From: Paenibacillus polymyxa
GTDB taxonomy: Bacteria; Bacillota; Bacilli; Paenibacillales; Paenibacillaceae
Length of the DNA: 64,000 nt
NCBI RefSeq assembly: GCF_015710975.1
Contig: NZ_CP049783.1
Coordinates: forward strand, 2,167,501 to 2,231,500
Reading direction: 5' to 3'
Position 1 is the first letter of the stretch. The number at the start of each line of letters is the position of its first letter. Positions 38,049 to 47,340 of this stretch are shown here, piece by piece. The position numbers were made by a program, and so were the translations under genes. Under the pieces are notes generated by a model. That model saw nothing but the letters and a program-made list of their open reading frames with translations. It had not been told where the DNA came from and searched no databases.

Positions 38049-38426
38049 ATGAGTGAGAGCTATGTAGTGGACGGGGCACAGATACAGTGTACCTATGGAA
38101 GTCATTCGGGCAGGTTTAGTGTTTCAGCTAACAGGGGGATTAGTATTGGTGATAAATTGCAGGGGAATATTCAGGATTTTCACCCGCAGACGCATATCCC
38201 ATCTTTCGGCATGTGCCGTAGTATGCACAATCCTACAGTTTCTTCTGCTAACAAGGGCAATTCTGGAAGAATCATTCCGCAACCCTGCATACCCAGCGTG
38301 TCTATGCCTTGGTTGAATGGAAAGAAGGATGTATACGTAGATCAATCTCCGGCTCTGATGAGCTGCTCCACGAACCTATGCATGTGGTGCGGAAAAATTT
38401 CATTCACGTCAGATGGGCAGGAATAG
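38049..38426 (+). CDS. DUF4280 PAAR-like spike-tip protein
   Basis: 125 aa. It has the DUF4280 pattern: GAQIQCTYGSH at the N-terminus, FGMCRSMHNPTV, PQPCIP and the C-terminal ALMSCSTNLCMWCGKI. Several conserved Cys and His could bind a metal as in PAAR tips. By family it caps VgrG-type spikes. AAAGGAG precedes the start. It lies between the Imm11-like gene and the first VgrG-like gene, all in one direction. Confidence 0.85.
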   Translation: MSESYVVDGAQIQCTYGSHSGRFSVSANRGISIGDKLQGNIQDFHPQTHIPSFGMCRSMHNPTVSSANKGNSGRIIPQPCIPSVSMPWLNGKKDVYVDQSPALMSCSTNLCMWCGKISFTSDGQE

Positions 38427-38474
38427 CTACTCATTGTAGAAACATCACATGTTAAGACAAATGGGGGGAGTAAG

Positions 38475-41321
38475 ATGGGACTAGCAGGAACTGTGCTGAC
38501 TTATGGAAATATTAGAGTGAATGCGCCGTATGAAATTGTCCGTCTACTGGATGTTCAATTGACACTGAAGGTAAATGAGCACGGCAAAGTGTACATCACT
38601 GCTCTCATACCGGATGAAGATCATGCGAAATATGATGGTTTAGCGCATGATGAGGATGTGCTAGAGGTATACGAGATGGATGAAGATCGAGGCACAGTAA
38701 GCATCTTTAAAGGAATCGTCACCCATATTAGAATTGGATTCAAAAATGGTGTATATCACATGTACATAGAGGCAGCCTCTTTTACATATATGCTGGATCG
38801 ACAACGGAAAAATCGTTCGTTTCAAAACAGCAGCTTGACGTATTATCAATTGTTTCGGGAGCTTATAGATAGCTATCCACACGGCGATTTTATTGACCTG
38901 ACAGACAGCAACCAAAAGCTCGGCGGCTTTACTATTCAGTATGGGGAGAGTGATTGGGAGTTTCTGAAAAGGATGGCCTCTCATCTGCACACTGGACTGA
39001 TTGCCGAGATTACATCCGTATTTCCGCGGCTATGGTTAGGTACCTCAAAAGAACAGGTGAAAGGTGAACTGAGCAGCATTAACTTTTCCCTCCAAAAAAC
39101 AAAGTCAGGCCCCCAGTATACGTATGCTGAAGTGGAGGACACGAAACGTTTTGAACTTGGAGATGTGGTCTTGTTTCGACGAAAGCATTGGGTTATTGAT
39201 CAGATTCATGCAGAGATGAAGCAGGGCATTATGACATATGACTACGTTCTCGTTCCAGAAGCGGGCATTCCGAGGGAGGTTATACATAATCAGTTTATCA
39301 AAGGTGCTTCTATTGAAGGGAAAGTTATTGAATTAAATAGCGAAAACGAATCCGTTAAACTTCACTTGTCCGTAGATTCCACACAGTCCAAAGCTGAAGG
39401 GTGCTGGTTTGCTTACCCCACTATGTATACCGGTGATGGGATCGGCTGGCATTGCATGCCCGAGCTTGGGGATCATGTCCATTTGTATTTTCCATCCAAC
39501 AAAGAAAAGGAAGCTCGTGTAGTTCAATCCCTGCGTAAGAGAGACTACACAGGAGATGAAATCAGCCAGCCATCCAGAAAGCTGCTTCATACCAAATCAC
39601 AAAAAGTGGCGAGATTCGATGATAAGGAATTGGCCCTCTCCACCCAGAAAGACAAGATACTTGTACGCTTAAATCCTGCATCTGGTATTCACGTGTACAG
39701 TCATCACGATCTTACCTTTCACGCCGATACAGACCTGGTGCTGCATGGCAAAAAGGTACAGATGACCGCTACTCGCGAAATATCTCTGACGTGCAAAACC
39801 AGCTATATCCGAACCGATGGAACACTTCATATCAAGGCTAGTAAGTTCATGAAAAATCAGATGCCTGATGCCGAATTGAAAGCTTATCAATCCCTGATTC
39901 AAGAATTGAAGGGGAAGGGATATCCACAATGGGTACAGGATTTGCTGCTTCAGTACAAAGCCGACTACTACAAGGCCGTGGCAGCAGGGGACAAAAAGGG
40001 GGCCAAGGAAGCAGCGGCCAAGGCCAAGCAATTGCGTCAGCAGGTGGCAGAAATAGATCGTATGCCTGCCTGGGCCAGAGCGCAAATGCATGGATACACG
40101 TCCCAATGGTGGGAAGCGCATGGCGCAAACGACAAGGCCAAGCAAAAGCAGATGCATCTTCTCGCCAACCAACTGCGTGACAACGTGCTAATCAACGAGC
40201 TGATTCGTGGTCATTCAGCCAAATCCTATCTGGATGCGAATCGGCTGGAGGAACTGTCCGGGCAATACGCAGATGCGGCCCATAAGCTGACCGTTGCTGA
40301 CCAAAAGGCTATTGCTAAGGAAGCGGCCGCTCTGCGGAGTAAGTACGGGGTGAACAGTCAGCTTGCCAGAGAGAATTTGAACAAGCTTGCCAAGAAGTAT
40401 CCAGACAGCTTCTCGTACAAGCTACCAACTACAGGCGATTGGGATAAAGAGCTTAACGCCGCACTGCATGATTTTGCGAAAAAATACGGCCTGGAGAATA
40501 AGGACTATGGTCGGGATGTACTGGCCGTATACCTGCATCAAGTAGCCAATGGTATTCTTCCATGGCCTAAGGTTAATAAGGCTGCAACGCCAGCAGCTCC
40601 AACAACGAAAACGGAACCGGGCAAGAAGACGCCGACTACTCCTGATAAACCGTCGAAAGAGGAAACGAAGCCATTAGATCCTAAGGATTATAAAGATGGA
40701 TTGGTAGCGGTGAAAAAGATTGAAAGCTATATAAGTAGTAAAGGCATAAAAGGTAATCAAGCCCGGGCTCTGTACAGAGTAAACGATTATACCAATAACA
40801 GTATCATTCAAAAGAAGCTGTCCTCGAATCGTAAAGCACCGCTTGTGTTTTTCTTTGAAGGGGATGGTTCTTATAGTTATAAACAAGAAGACCACCCGGA
40901 AGGTCGATATGGAGCAATGGTAATTGTGGTGATAGACGGCGAGATTAAGTATACAAGCAAAAATGCCAGCACACTTCCTGATTATGAGAGCAAGTATAAA
41001 ACGGTTAAAGATGGAGTATATGAGTTTGTAGGCGGGTTGCATTTGAGTACTTATCCTGCTTTGCGTATTCGGAATGGTGCACCAGTTCCAGCAACCAAAG
41101 GAAGTCAAAAAAAGGAGTGCACAGCAGAAGGTGTAAATATACACCAGGGCTATAATGCTGATAAAAAGCCTAAACCAACTTCGACAGCTTGTATAACGGT
41201 TCATAAAGACGAGTATGTCAGATTTCTGAGTTCAGTAGGCGTGGTGAAGAACTCATTAAATGAAAAAGCTAATCCTGTAGAAGGATTAGCTATTCTTGAT
41301 CGGAAGGATAGAACAAAGTGA
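38475..41321 (+). CDS. VgrG-like spike with adaptor repeats and YkuD-like toxin domain
   Basis: 948 aa. Residues about 1-270 are phage GPD/gp27-like (YGESDWEFLKRMASHL), about 275-360 an OB-fold gp5-like domain (GWHCMPELGDHVHLYFP), about 380-455 a beta-stalk. Two tryptophan-rich helical repeats follow (483-527 and 530-574), then more helices, a Pro/Thr/Lys linker (702-737) and a C-terminal domain (738-948). The last contains GVNIH890 and STAC906, resembling the His and Cys of L,D-transpeptidases (YkuD), and so may attack peptidoglycan. There is no signal peptide. The GTG of the next lipoprotein overlaps its stop by four bases. Confidence 0.85.
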   Translation: MGLAGTVLTYGNIRVNAPYEIVRLLDVQLTLKVNEHGKVYITALIPDEDHAKYDGLAHDEDVLEVYEMDEDRGTVSIFKGIVTHIRIGFKNGVYHMYIEAASFTYMLDRQRKNRSFQNSSLTYYQLFRELIDSYPHGDFIDLTDSNQKLGGFTIQYGESDWEFLKRMASHLHTGLIAEITSVFPRLWLGTSKEQVKGELSSINFSLQKTKSGPQYTYAEVEDTKRFELGDVVLFRRKHWVIDQIHAEMKQGIMTYDYVLVPEAGIPREVIHNQFIKGASIEGKVIELNSENESVKLHLSVDSTQSKAEGCWFAYPTMYTGDGIGWHCMPELGDHVHLYFPSNKEKEARVVQSLRKRDYTGDEISQPSRKLLHTKSQKVARFDDKELALSTQKDKILVRLNPASGIHVYSHHDLTFHADTDLVLHGKKVQMTATREISLTCKTSYIRTDGTLHIKASKFMKNQMPDAELKAYQSLIQELKGKGYPQWVQDLLLQYKADYYKAVAAGDKKGAKEAAAKAKQLRQQVAEIDRMPAWARAQMHGYTSQWWEAHGANDKAKQKQMHLLANQLRDNVLINELIRGHSAKSYLDANRLEELSGQYADAAHKLTVADQKAIAKEAAALRSKYGVNSQLARENLNKLAKKYPDSFSYKLPTTGDWDKELNAALHDFAKKYGLENKDYGRDVLAVYLHQVANGILPWPKVNKAATPAAPTTKTEPGKKTPTTPDKPSKEETKPLDPKDYKDGLVAVKKIESYISSKGIKGNQARALYRVNDYTNNSIIQKKLSSNRKAPLVFFFEGDGSYSYKQEDHPEGRYGAMVIVVIDGEIKYTSKNASTLPDYESKYKTVKDGVYEFVGGLHLSTYPALRIRNGAPVPATKGSQKKECTAEGVNIHQGYNADKKPKPTSTACITVHKDEYVRFLSSVGVVKNSLNEKANPVEGLAILDRKDRTK

Positions 41322-42766
41322 AGATAATCAGAAGCATATTAGTCATTCTTTTTTTAATTATGTTGTCAGCATGTAATGCTTCTCCAAAAGACCCCACTTC
41401 CTTTTCTTCGAAAACAGTAGGTGTGACTTCAGAAGCGATAGCATCATCTAATAAAGATAATAAAACGGAGCTTGTTAAGGAGAAAAATAAGAAAGAATGG
41501 GCTGTAACGATAGAAGAAGGCAGAGAAGATCCTGAAACCTATTTAGTTCAGCTGGAAGGGACAAAAGTCGAACGGTTCTTAAATGCCAAGAAACTGATTA
41601 GTCTCCTACAGCCGAAGGAGGATAAAGAGAAATATCGAGATTCCTATGTAGATGTAGGGAGAGTTCAAGAAGATGGGGGTCAAGTCGCATTCGTATTAGA
41701 TTTATTTAATGAAGCGAAATTAATAATACAGATTTATGATTTGGATTCGGGTAACAAAGTCAATGAATTTAAACTACCTTATAACCGTCCGGTAATTTCT
41801 CCTGATTTAACCAAGTATTTATATGAGGATAAAGATAGAACGTATATATATGATACGGTAACAAAACAATCAACAGCTATTCATTTAGATGGAAGTTCTA
41901 TAGATATAGATGACATTCATCTAGGACAATTTTCACCAGATAGTACCCAGTTTTGTTTTACCGACAGCCAGCAGAATCTTGTCATATTTGATGTATCGAA
42001 TTATAGATTCATTAAGAAAATCCATATAGATTCTGGTATGGCGATAGTCAACCAATGGACTCAGAAGAATCAATTAATCTACTCTATTGATTCCATGTCT
42101 GTAAATAAAACGTACTTGTTAAATTTAAATAATGAAGAGCGGCGCCTTTTAGGCAAGGGGATGGAACAGCCCTTAATGTCTCGAGATGGTTCGGAGGTAT
42201 GGTTTGAAAAGTTAGATTCGCCATCCAACTATAAACTGAATATAAATACAGGTTTAGAAAGTAAAGTCGCATCTATCACTATAATTAATGAAAATATGGC
42301 GACACCTGTGCAGTGGTTTTACACCGCTAATGACTTTTCTAAGTATGAAAGTGAGATAAAAGTGCATCAAATTAAAGCTTCATCGACTCTGCCAAGTAAA
42401 GGCACGCAAACTTATGACGCCAAAAATTTGGTAGATAGAGATTCATCTACTGCATGGTGTGAAGGCGTGAACGGCAACGGGGAAGGAGAAACAATAGTAT
42501 TAGACCTAGGCTCTTTACAAAAGGTAAATGGCATCCAAATTATTAATGGATATGCTAAATCTGAAAAAAGTTATCGGGAGAATAATAGAGTTCAACAACT
42601 AAAACTGGAATTCTCGGATGGTTCCTCTCTAGAAATGAATGATTTTAACACACGTAAAAAATTTAAGGAGCCTATTCATACCTCATTTATCAAACTTACG
42701 ATTTTATCAGTTGAACGTGGAACAAAATATCAGGATACATGCATTTCTGATATACGGCTTTTCTAG
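41318..42766 (+). CDS. Lipoprotein with propeller-like region and discoidin-like C-terminus
   Basis: 482 aa. The N-terminal signal ends in lipobox LSAC (Cys19). The middle (about 110-330) has WD40/propeller-like strands. The C-terminus (about 345-482) resembles the NADase-type glycan-binding (F5/8C-like) domain: DRDSSTAWCEGVNGNGEGE, QIINGYAKS. It overlaps the toxin-carrying VgrG gene by four bases, the usual position for an immunity gene. It would sit on the outer face of the membrane and could protect against or bind wall polymers. The role is inferred. The DNA is noticeably AT-rich. Confidence 0.65.
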   Translation: MKIIRSILVILFLIMLSACNASPKDPTSFSSKTVGVTSEAIASSNKDNKTELVKEKNKKEWAVTIEEGREDPETYLVQLEGTKVERFLNAKKLISLLQPKEDKEKYRDSYVDVGRVQEDGGQVAFVLDLFNEAKLIIQIYDLDSGNKVNEFKLPYNRPVISPDLTKYLYEDKDRTYIYDTVTKQSTAIHLDGSSIDIDDIHLGQFSPDSTQFCFTDSQQNLVIFDVSNYRFIKKIHIDSGMAIVNQWTQKNQLIYSIDSMSVNKTYLLNLNNEERRLLGKGMEQPLMSRDGSEVWFEKLDSPSNYKLNINTGLESKVASITIINENMATPVQWFYTANDFSKYESEIKVHQIKASSTLPSKGTQTYDAKNLVDRDSSTAWCEGVNGNGEGETIVLDLGSLQKVNGIQIINGYAKSEKSYRENNRVQQLKLEFSDGSSLEMNDFNTRKKFKEPIHTSFIKLTILSVERGTKYQDTCISDIRLF

Positions 42767-42791
42767 CATTCTTACAAAAGGGAGATAGCCT

Positions 42792-44165
42792 ATGAAATGG
42801 AAAGAGCCAACGTTTGGTGCAACCCCTATGTTGAAAGCTTTAACAACCGCTAATGCACGCAGAAAAGCACAGGCTTTTGATCTGGTGGCAGAACAGAAGA
42901 AACAGAAACTGAATTACCCCGAATGGGCCCAGTCCTGGCTGCGTAAATACAAAGAGGACTGGTACATCGCTCAAGCCAACGGTGATGAGGTAGGCATGCG
43001 TAAAGCGCAAAAGCTAGCAGAGGGGCTGCGAAGCAAATTACGTGAAATGGCCACATTCCCCAAGTGGGCTCAAGAGGAAATGAAAAAAGAAACAATCCGC
43101 TGGATGACTGCAGAGGCAAGCGGGAATATCAGGGAAAAGTTAGCTGCTGAGAAGGCGGGACGAGCCATTCGAGAGAAGTTGGGGCTGATTGATACTAGTA
43201 TTAAAGAGCCACCAAAAGAACCAGTTACCAATAAATCAAAGGATGGTTCTAAAACTGAACAAGCACCTCCTGATAAATCAGGAAATGATAGCTTTGAAGC
43301 TGAGCTTGCTAAATTTCCGGAATCATACAGGCCAGCTCTATTAAAATTACACAAGCAGCATCCTTCTTGGCGCTTTATAGCAGAAGAAACAAATGTAGAT
43401 TTTAATAGTTTTCTCAAGGCAGAAATGAAAAATGGACTGGTGTGTACGGAAGTAGACAAATATGGATATTCACCGTCTTGGAGAGACCCTAAGTTCAAAT
43501 ATGATAGAGGATATAACGCTGCTTCTCCTAAGGCAGTTTCATATTTTTTAGACCCGCGTAATTTTTTGACTGAGTCTCGTGTATTTCAATTTTTGTCGGG
43601 AAAGTATGATAAGAACACCCAAAATAAAGAAGCTGTTAATAAAGTGCTAAGCAAGAGCTTGGCTAATAAAGGGGATGTATTCTTAAAGGCAGGTGGCAAT
43701 GAAGCGAGTGCAGTATTTTTAGCAGCAAAAGCTATGGTTGAATCAGGAGGCGGAACTTCAACTTTAGGTAAGGGACAGGTTCCGGGATATATCGGATGGT
43801 ACAATATGTATGGCATTGGCGCAAACGATGGGAGTGCGCTCAAAAATGGTGCAAAAAAAGCTAAGTCAGAGAATTGGAATTCTGTCGATAGTGCAATAAT
43901 TGGCGGAGGTAAATGGATTTATAGGAATTATATTAAAACAGGGCAAGATACGCTTTATAGCTTAAAGTGGAATGTAAATTCCTTTAGGAGTAACGGAACT
44001 GTTAGTAAGCAGTATGCCACGAATATTATGGATGCTTATGTAAAATCGGATCGCTTTTCCAAGGGTCTTAAAACCGTAGATGCACCTCTTACTTTTAGAA
44101 TACCCGTATATAAGAATATGCCTGCAACGGCTTGTCCTGAACCTACACAGGCTTCATCAAGGTAA
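42792..44165 (+). CDS. N-acetylglucosaminidase effector with VgrG-type adaptor repeats
   Basis: 457 aa with no signal peptide. Residues 42-86 and 89-131 repeat the tryptophan-rich helical module of the upstream VgrG (for example YPEWAQSWLRKYKEDWY). A Pro/Lys-rich linker leads to a LytD/GH73-like glucosaminidase: SYFLDPRNFL, AMVESGGGTSTLGKG with catalytic Glu317, and YNMYGIGAND. It would cleave the glycan backbone of peptidoglycan. With no secretion signal, the shared repeat suggests it travels on the spike. The following lipoprotein may be its immunity partner. Confidence 0.78.
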   Translation: MKWKEPTFGATPMLKALTTANARRKAQAFDLVAEQKKQKLNYPEWAQSWLRKYKEDWYIAQANGDEVGMRKAQKLAEGLRSKLREMATFPKWAQEEMKKETIRWMTAEASGNIREKLAAEKAGRAIREKLGLIDTSIKEPPKEPVTNKSKDGSKTEQAPPDKSGNDSFEAELAKFPESYRPALLKLHKQHPSWRFIAEETNVDFNSFLKAEMKNGLVCTEVDKYGYSPSWRDPKFKYDRGYNAASPKAVSYFLDPRNFLTESRVFQFLSGKYDKNTQNKEAVNKVLSKSLANKGDVFLKAGGNEASAVFLAAKAMVESGGGTSTLGKGQVPGYIGWYNMYGIGANDGSALKNGAKKAKSENWNSVDSAIIGGGKWIYRNYIKTGQDTLYSLKWNVNSFRSNGTVSKQYATNIMDAYVKSDRFSKGLKTVDAPLTFRIPVYKNMPATACPEPTQASSR

Positions 44166-44206
44166 TCAAGCTAGTATAAAATAGGCATTTTGAAAGAAGG
44201 GAAAGT

Positions 44207-45274
44207 GTGATTAGTGATAAGTTATTTGCACTCGTTTTAGTTGTTTTAATTCTTAGTGGTTGTGGTGTGAATAAAGAGGCTGAGGTAAAAAATATCGCTC
44301 CTAAACCATCTACATCAACTGTTGTTAGTCCTGAGATAACGGAAGGTACTAGTAAAGTTACTGTGGAGGATACTAGGAAAACTAATGTGCAAGATTCTAA
44401 CACCTTAGATCAGTTTATAAAAAAAATTCAACCCCCAAATGAGCAGCTTCAAAAAGTATTAAAAGAAGATTTGGACCGTGATGGAAAGCCGGAATATGTG
44501 CTTGCTTTTGGATTAGAAAAAGGGGGGATTGACAACATATTTGTAGTCCGGGAGGATGATGGCTATCACATCATTGGTAAATTAGAGGACCCAGTTATGG
44601 TTGCACATCTTAATACAGACATGAAAATTATGAAGCTGGATCAAACAGAACAAAAATTTATAGTTGTATATTCCACTAGCGAAGTGGATGAGGCCGAAGG
44701 ATTCTCTATATTTACTGTAGACCATAACCGAATTAGCAACCTGAATTACAATTATCCAGAAGCAACAGGGCAAGGGAGCAGGAAGCTAGAGGACATTAAT
44801 AAAGATGGTGTTTTTGAGGATGTGAGTTACTACCGTTTTCAGGATACTCAGAAACATACAATAATAACTTATCAAAAATTCGACAGTACCGGACCCGAAA
44901 AAACAAAAGTACTATATGAAAATAAGAATAAAAAATTTGTATATCCCACGGATCCCAAAGACATTATTCAAAATTATTTGGAGGATCATTATCTTAGGAA
45001 TCGCTTCTTTATACACTTGCCTGAAATGGCGGAATTTATTGCTTTGTCAGCAAGTCCAAAAAATAATTTTGAAAGTATCATAGATTTTTCCGCTATGGAC
45101 TATACAGGATTAGACTTGAATGTAAAAGAGATTGCTTATGAGGCTAATCAGCGGGTGTTTTTGGTAAAGAGTAGCTCAGAAGAAGAGGAATCAAACCAAG
45201 GACTTGTATTTACGTTAGAAAAGCAGTCAGGCATGTGGAAGATTATGAATATAGAGATGAACGATAAATTGTAG
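44207..45274 (+). CDS. Lipoprotein, putative immunity protein
   Basis: 355 aa starting at GTG 44207 (GAAGGGA upstream). The lipobox LSGC gives Cys19. Two Asp-rich FG-GAP/VCBS-like pieces are visible: DLDRDGKPEYVLAFG and DINKDGVFEDVSYY. The remainder is not recognised. It directly follows the glucosaminidase effector gene, so an immunity or wall-shielding role is plausible. It is AT-rich like the adjacent lipoprotein genes. Confidence 0.55.
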   Translation: MISDKLFALVLVVLILSGCGVNKEAEVKNIAPKPSTSTVVSPEITEGTSKVTVEDTRKTNVQDSNTLDQFIKKIQPPNEQLQKVLKEDLDRDGKPEYVLAFGLEKGGIDNIFVVREDDGYHIIGKLEDPVMVAHLNTDMKIMKLDQTEQKFIVVYSTSEVDEAEGFSIFTVDHNRISNLNYNYPEATGQGSRKLEDINKDGVFEDVSYYRFQDTQKHTIITYQKFDSTGPEKTKVLYENKNKKFVYPTDPKDIIQNYLEDHYLRNRFFIHLPEMAEFIALSASPKNNFESIIDFSAMDYTGLDLNVKEIAYEANQRVFLVKSSSEEEESNQGLVFTLEKQSGMWKIMNIEMNDKL

Positions 45275-45291
45275 AAAGCGTGATCTCCAGC

Positions 45292-47319
45292 ATGAGTTAC
45301 TTGAAGTATGTGCGAATTTGTTACGTGCTGTTATTACTCATTTCCTGTGTAGTGCTGAATGGATGCATGAAGGGACAGGATTCTCCAGCAACAGAAACAA
45401 ATCATACACTTTCTCTCCAAAATGACGTTAAAACGATTTCTTATTCAAAAATGTTGGATGTGTTAGTTCAAAAACTTCGTATAGTCAACGATGAGAATAA
45501 GGATTCTGATATCAGACAAAACAAGCTTGAGGAGTTCACACAGGAACTTAATTTGTTGTTAAACGAGCCAGAAAGTGTAGAGATGAAGGATGGAGAATTA
45601 GTAGAAAAATTCGATAACAATCTCACTATCTTAACAAAATCGTTTCAGTTAAAAAGTGGGCAGCTAAACGTTAGGGTTATGAATTATAGAGCACCTAAAA
45701 CGCTGACAGGTACGATCGGAGATAAATACACATTTATTCAGTGGTGGAGTTCGAAGCAACTTGTACACGCCCAGATCATTGAGGATGGCGGGCCAGAATT
45801 GACTACAGACTTTGTGGTTCGAGATTCAGACCAAGGAATACAGTTGTGTTTAGGGGGACATGTTTCCATATATCATCCAGACCCCGTATTTATTGATTTG
45901 TGGGAGTTGTCTGGACAAAAGTGGACGCAGAAAAGTATAGATGTAGGTAAGATAAAGCTCCCGGATGCGTGGGAACTGAACAAGGATACGAATGAGCCTA
46001 TTATTATCGAGAATCGACAACATGATAGCATGAGTATCGAGGTTTTAGACCACGGCGATGGTTTCTTAATAAACAGTGATGATTCTGAACAAAACCTTAT
46101 CATTGAGTTCTCCAAAAGTGGAGAAGTCCGTATTGATTCCGAATATAGCATCGCCTCGAATACTCATGGTGAACCGCAAAGCTATGAGCTCACTCGAGAG
46201 AAGTATTCAAAAAATGGGATCGTGATTAAATACCCTCAAATTACAAAACTCAAGGATATTGCAAAGCAAAAATCTTTAAACCAAATTCTTAAGACTGATG
46301 CTTTAGAAGGGTTACAAAACTATGCGGATTCCAATTCTGGAGTTCATGTCGAAATTGATTATGAGATCAAACGACAAAGTGAACGATTCTTGAGCGTTCA
46401 ATATAAGGGTATTCGTTATGTGAAGGACGCAGCCTATCCTACTCATATGTTTTATACGACGAACCTGGATATGAAGCAGGCTTCAAGGATAGGATTGAGG
46501 GATTTGGTAAAAGTCGAGAAACCTTTTGTTGAGCTTATAAAAAGCGGGAAGATTACAGCTGTTCAGCCGGAGCAACAAGGATTAATCGGTGATTTCACAA
46601 AAGATGATTTGGTGCAATTGTTAGCAAACGCAGATGTAACCAAAGGTTCGCTTGCGGAAGTAGAAATGGAATCGTTTAGTTATCTCACAAATGATTCGTT
46701 GGGGATGAGTGTACCTATGGCTCATGTAGTAGGGGACCATGCGGAGTATGAAATTCATTTTGCACAAATTCCAGAGAATATCAGGCAGAATAAAGAACTA
46801 TGGAGTGAGCTAAGTTCTGTTGAGGATCAGTCTGTTTCCACAGTTGGCGGTGAAAAATTGGATACCGACCAATATGAAATTGAAGAGTCGCAGTCTTTTC
46901 AAACTACTCTCGAAGGCTTTGGAAAAGTACGTTTTGTATCCACATATGGGTATCCAGAAGGTTTTCGTAAATTCTTTTTCTTCCTACTGGATGACCAAGG
47001 ACATATTCTATATCCATTCCCCAATTTCTACGGGAACCGTGAGTGGGTTGCACGTTACGGAGGAGTAGAAGCAGTGGCCTTCAAGGATGTGAATAAGGAT
47101 GGATTGAAGGATGTTATCATCATTGCCGATGTTGACAACGGGATTCATGGGCCTGGTAGAGTTGATGAATTCCCTATAGCGGATATTTATTTTCAGAAAA
47201 CAAATAAAACCTTTACCACGATCCCTGCATTAGATGAGACTCTTAACGATCAGGGACATAATCAAACCATTCAAGATGTCGTTCAATATGTAAGCAAACA
47301 ACGGATAAACGTAAATTAA
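45292..47319 (+). CDS. Large lipoprotein, unknown function
   Basis: 675 aa from ATG 45292 (a GTG at 45280 is in frame). The lipobox VLNGC gives Cys25. The C-terminal portion has an FG-GAP-like VAFKDVNKDGLKDVIIIAD; the centre contains beta-rich segments of no recognised family (for example YMIKYPQ-type strands near 310 and repeated Gln/Glu-rich helices). It is the third lipoprotein of the locus and lies before the second VgrG-like gene. Its role is unknown. Confidence 0.55.
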   Translation: MSYLKYVRICYVLLLLISCVVLNGCMKGQDSPATETNHTLSLQNDVKTISYSKMLDVLVQKLRIVNDENKDSDIRQNKLEEFTQELNLLLNEPESVEMKDGELVEKFDNNLTILTKSFQLKSGQLNVRVMNYRAPKTLTGTIGDKYTFIQWWSSKQLVHAQIIEDGGPELTTDFVVRDSDQGIQLCLGGHVSIYHPDPVFIDLWELSGQKWTQKSIDVGKIKLPDAWELNKDTNEPIIIENRQHDSMSIEVLDHGDGFLINSDDSEQNLIIEFSKSGEVRIDSEYSIASNTHGEPQSYELTREKYSKNGIVIKYPQITKLKDIAKQKSLNQILKTDALEGLQNYADSNSGVHVEIDYEIKRQSERFLSVQYKGIRYVKDAAYPTHMFYTTNLDMKQASRIGLRDLVKVEKPFVELIKSGKITAVQPEQQGLIGDFTKDDLVQLLANADVTKGSLAEVEMESFSYLTNDSLGMSVPMAHVVGDHAEYEIHFAQIPENIRQNKELWSELSSVEDQSVSTVGGEKLDTDQYEIEESQSFQTTLEGFGKVRFVSTYGYPEGFRKFFFFLLDDQGHILYPFPNFYGNREWVARYGGVEAVAFKDVNKDGLKDVIIIADVDNGIHGPGRVDEFPIADIYFQKTNKTFTTIPALDETLNDQGHNQTIQDVVQYVSKQRINVN

Positions 47320-47340
47320 CCGATAAAAGGGAGCGGTAAC

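Noticed and set aside
41318..42766. NADase toxin activity for the discoidin-like lipoprotein
   Set aside because: Only the glycan-binding-type C-terminal domain is similar; no NADase catalytic domain is present.
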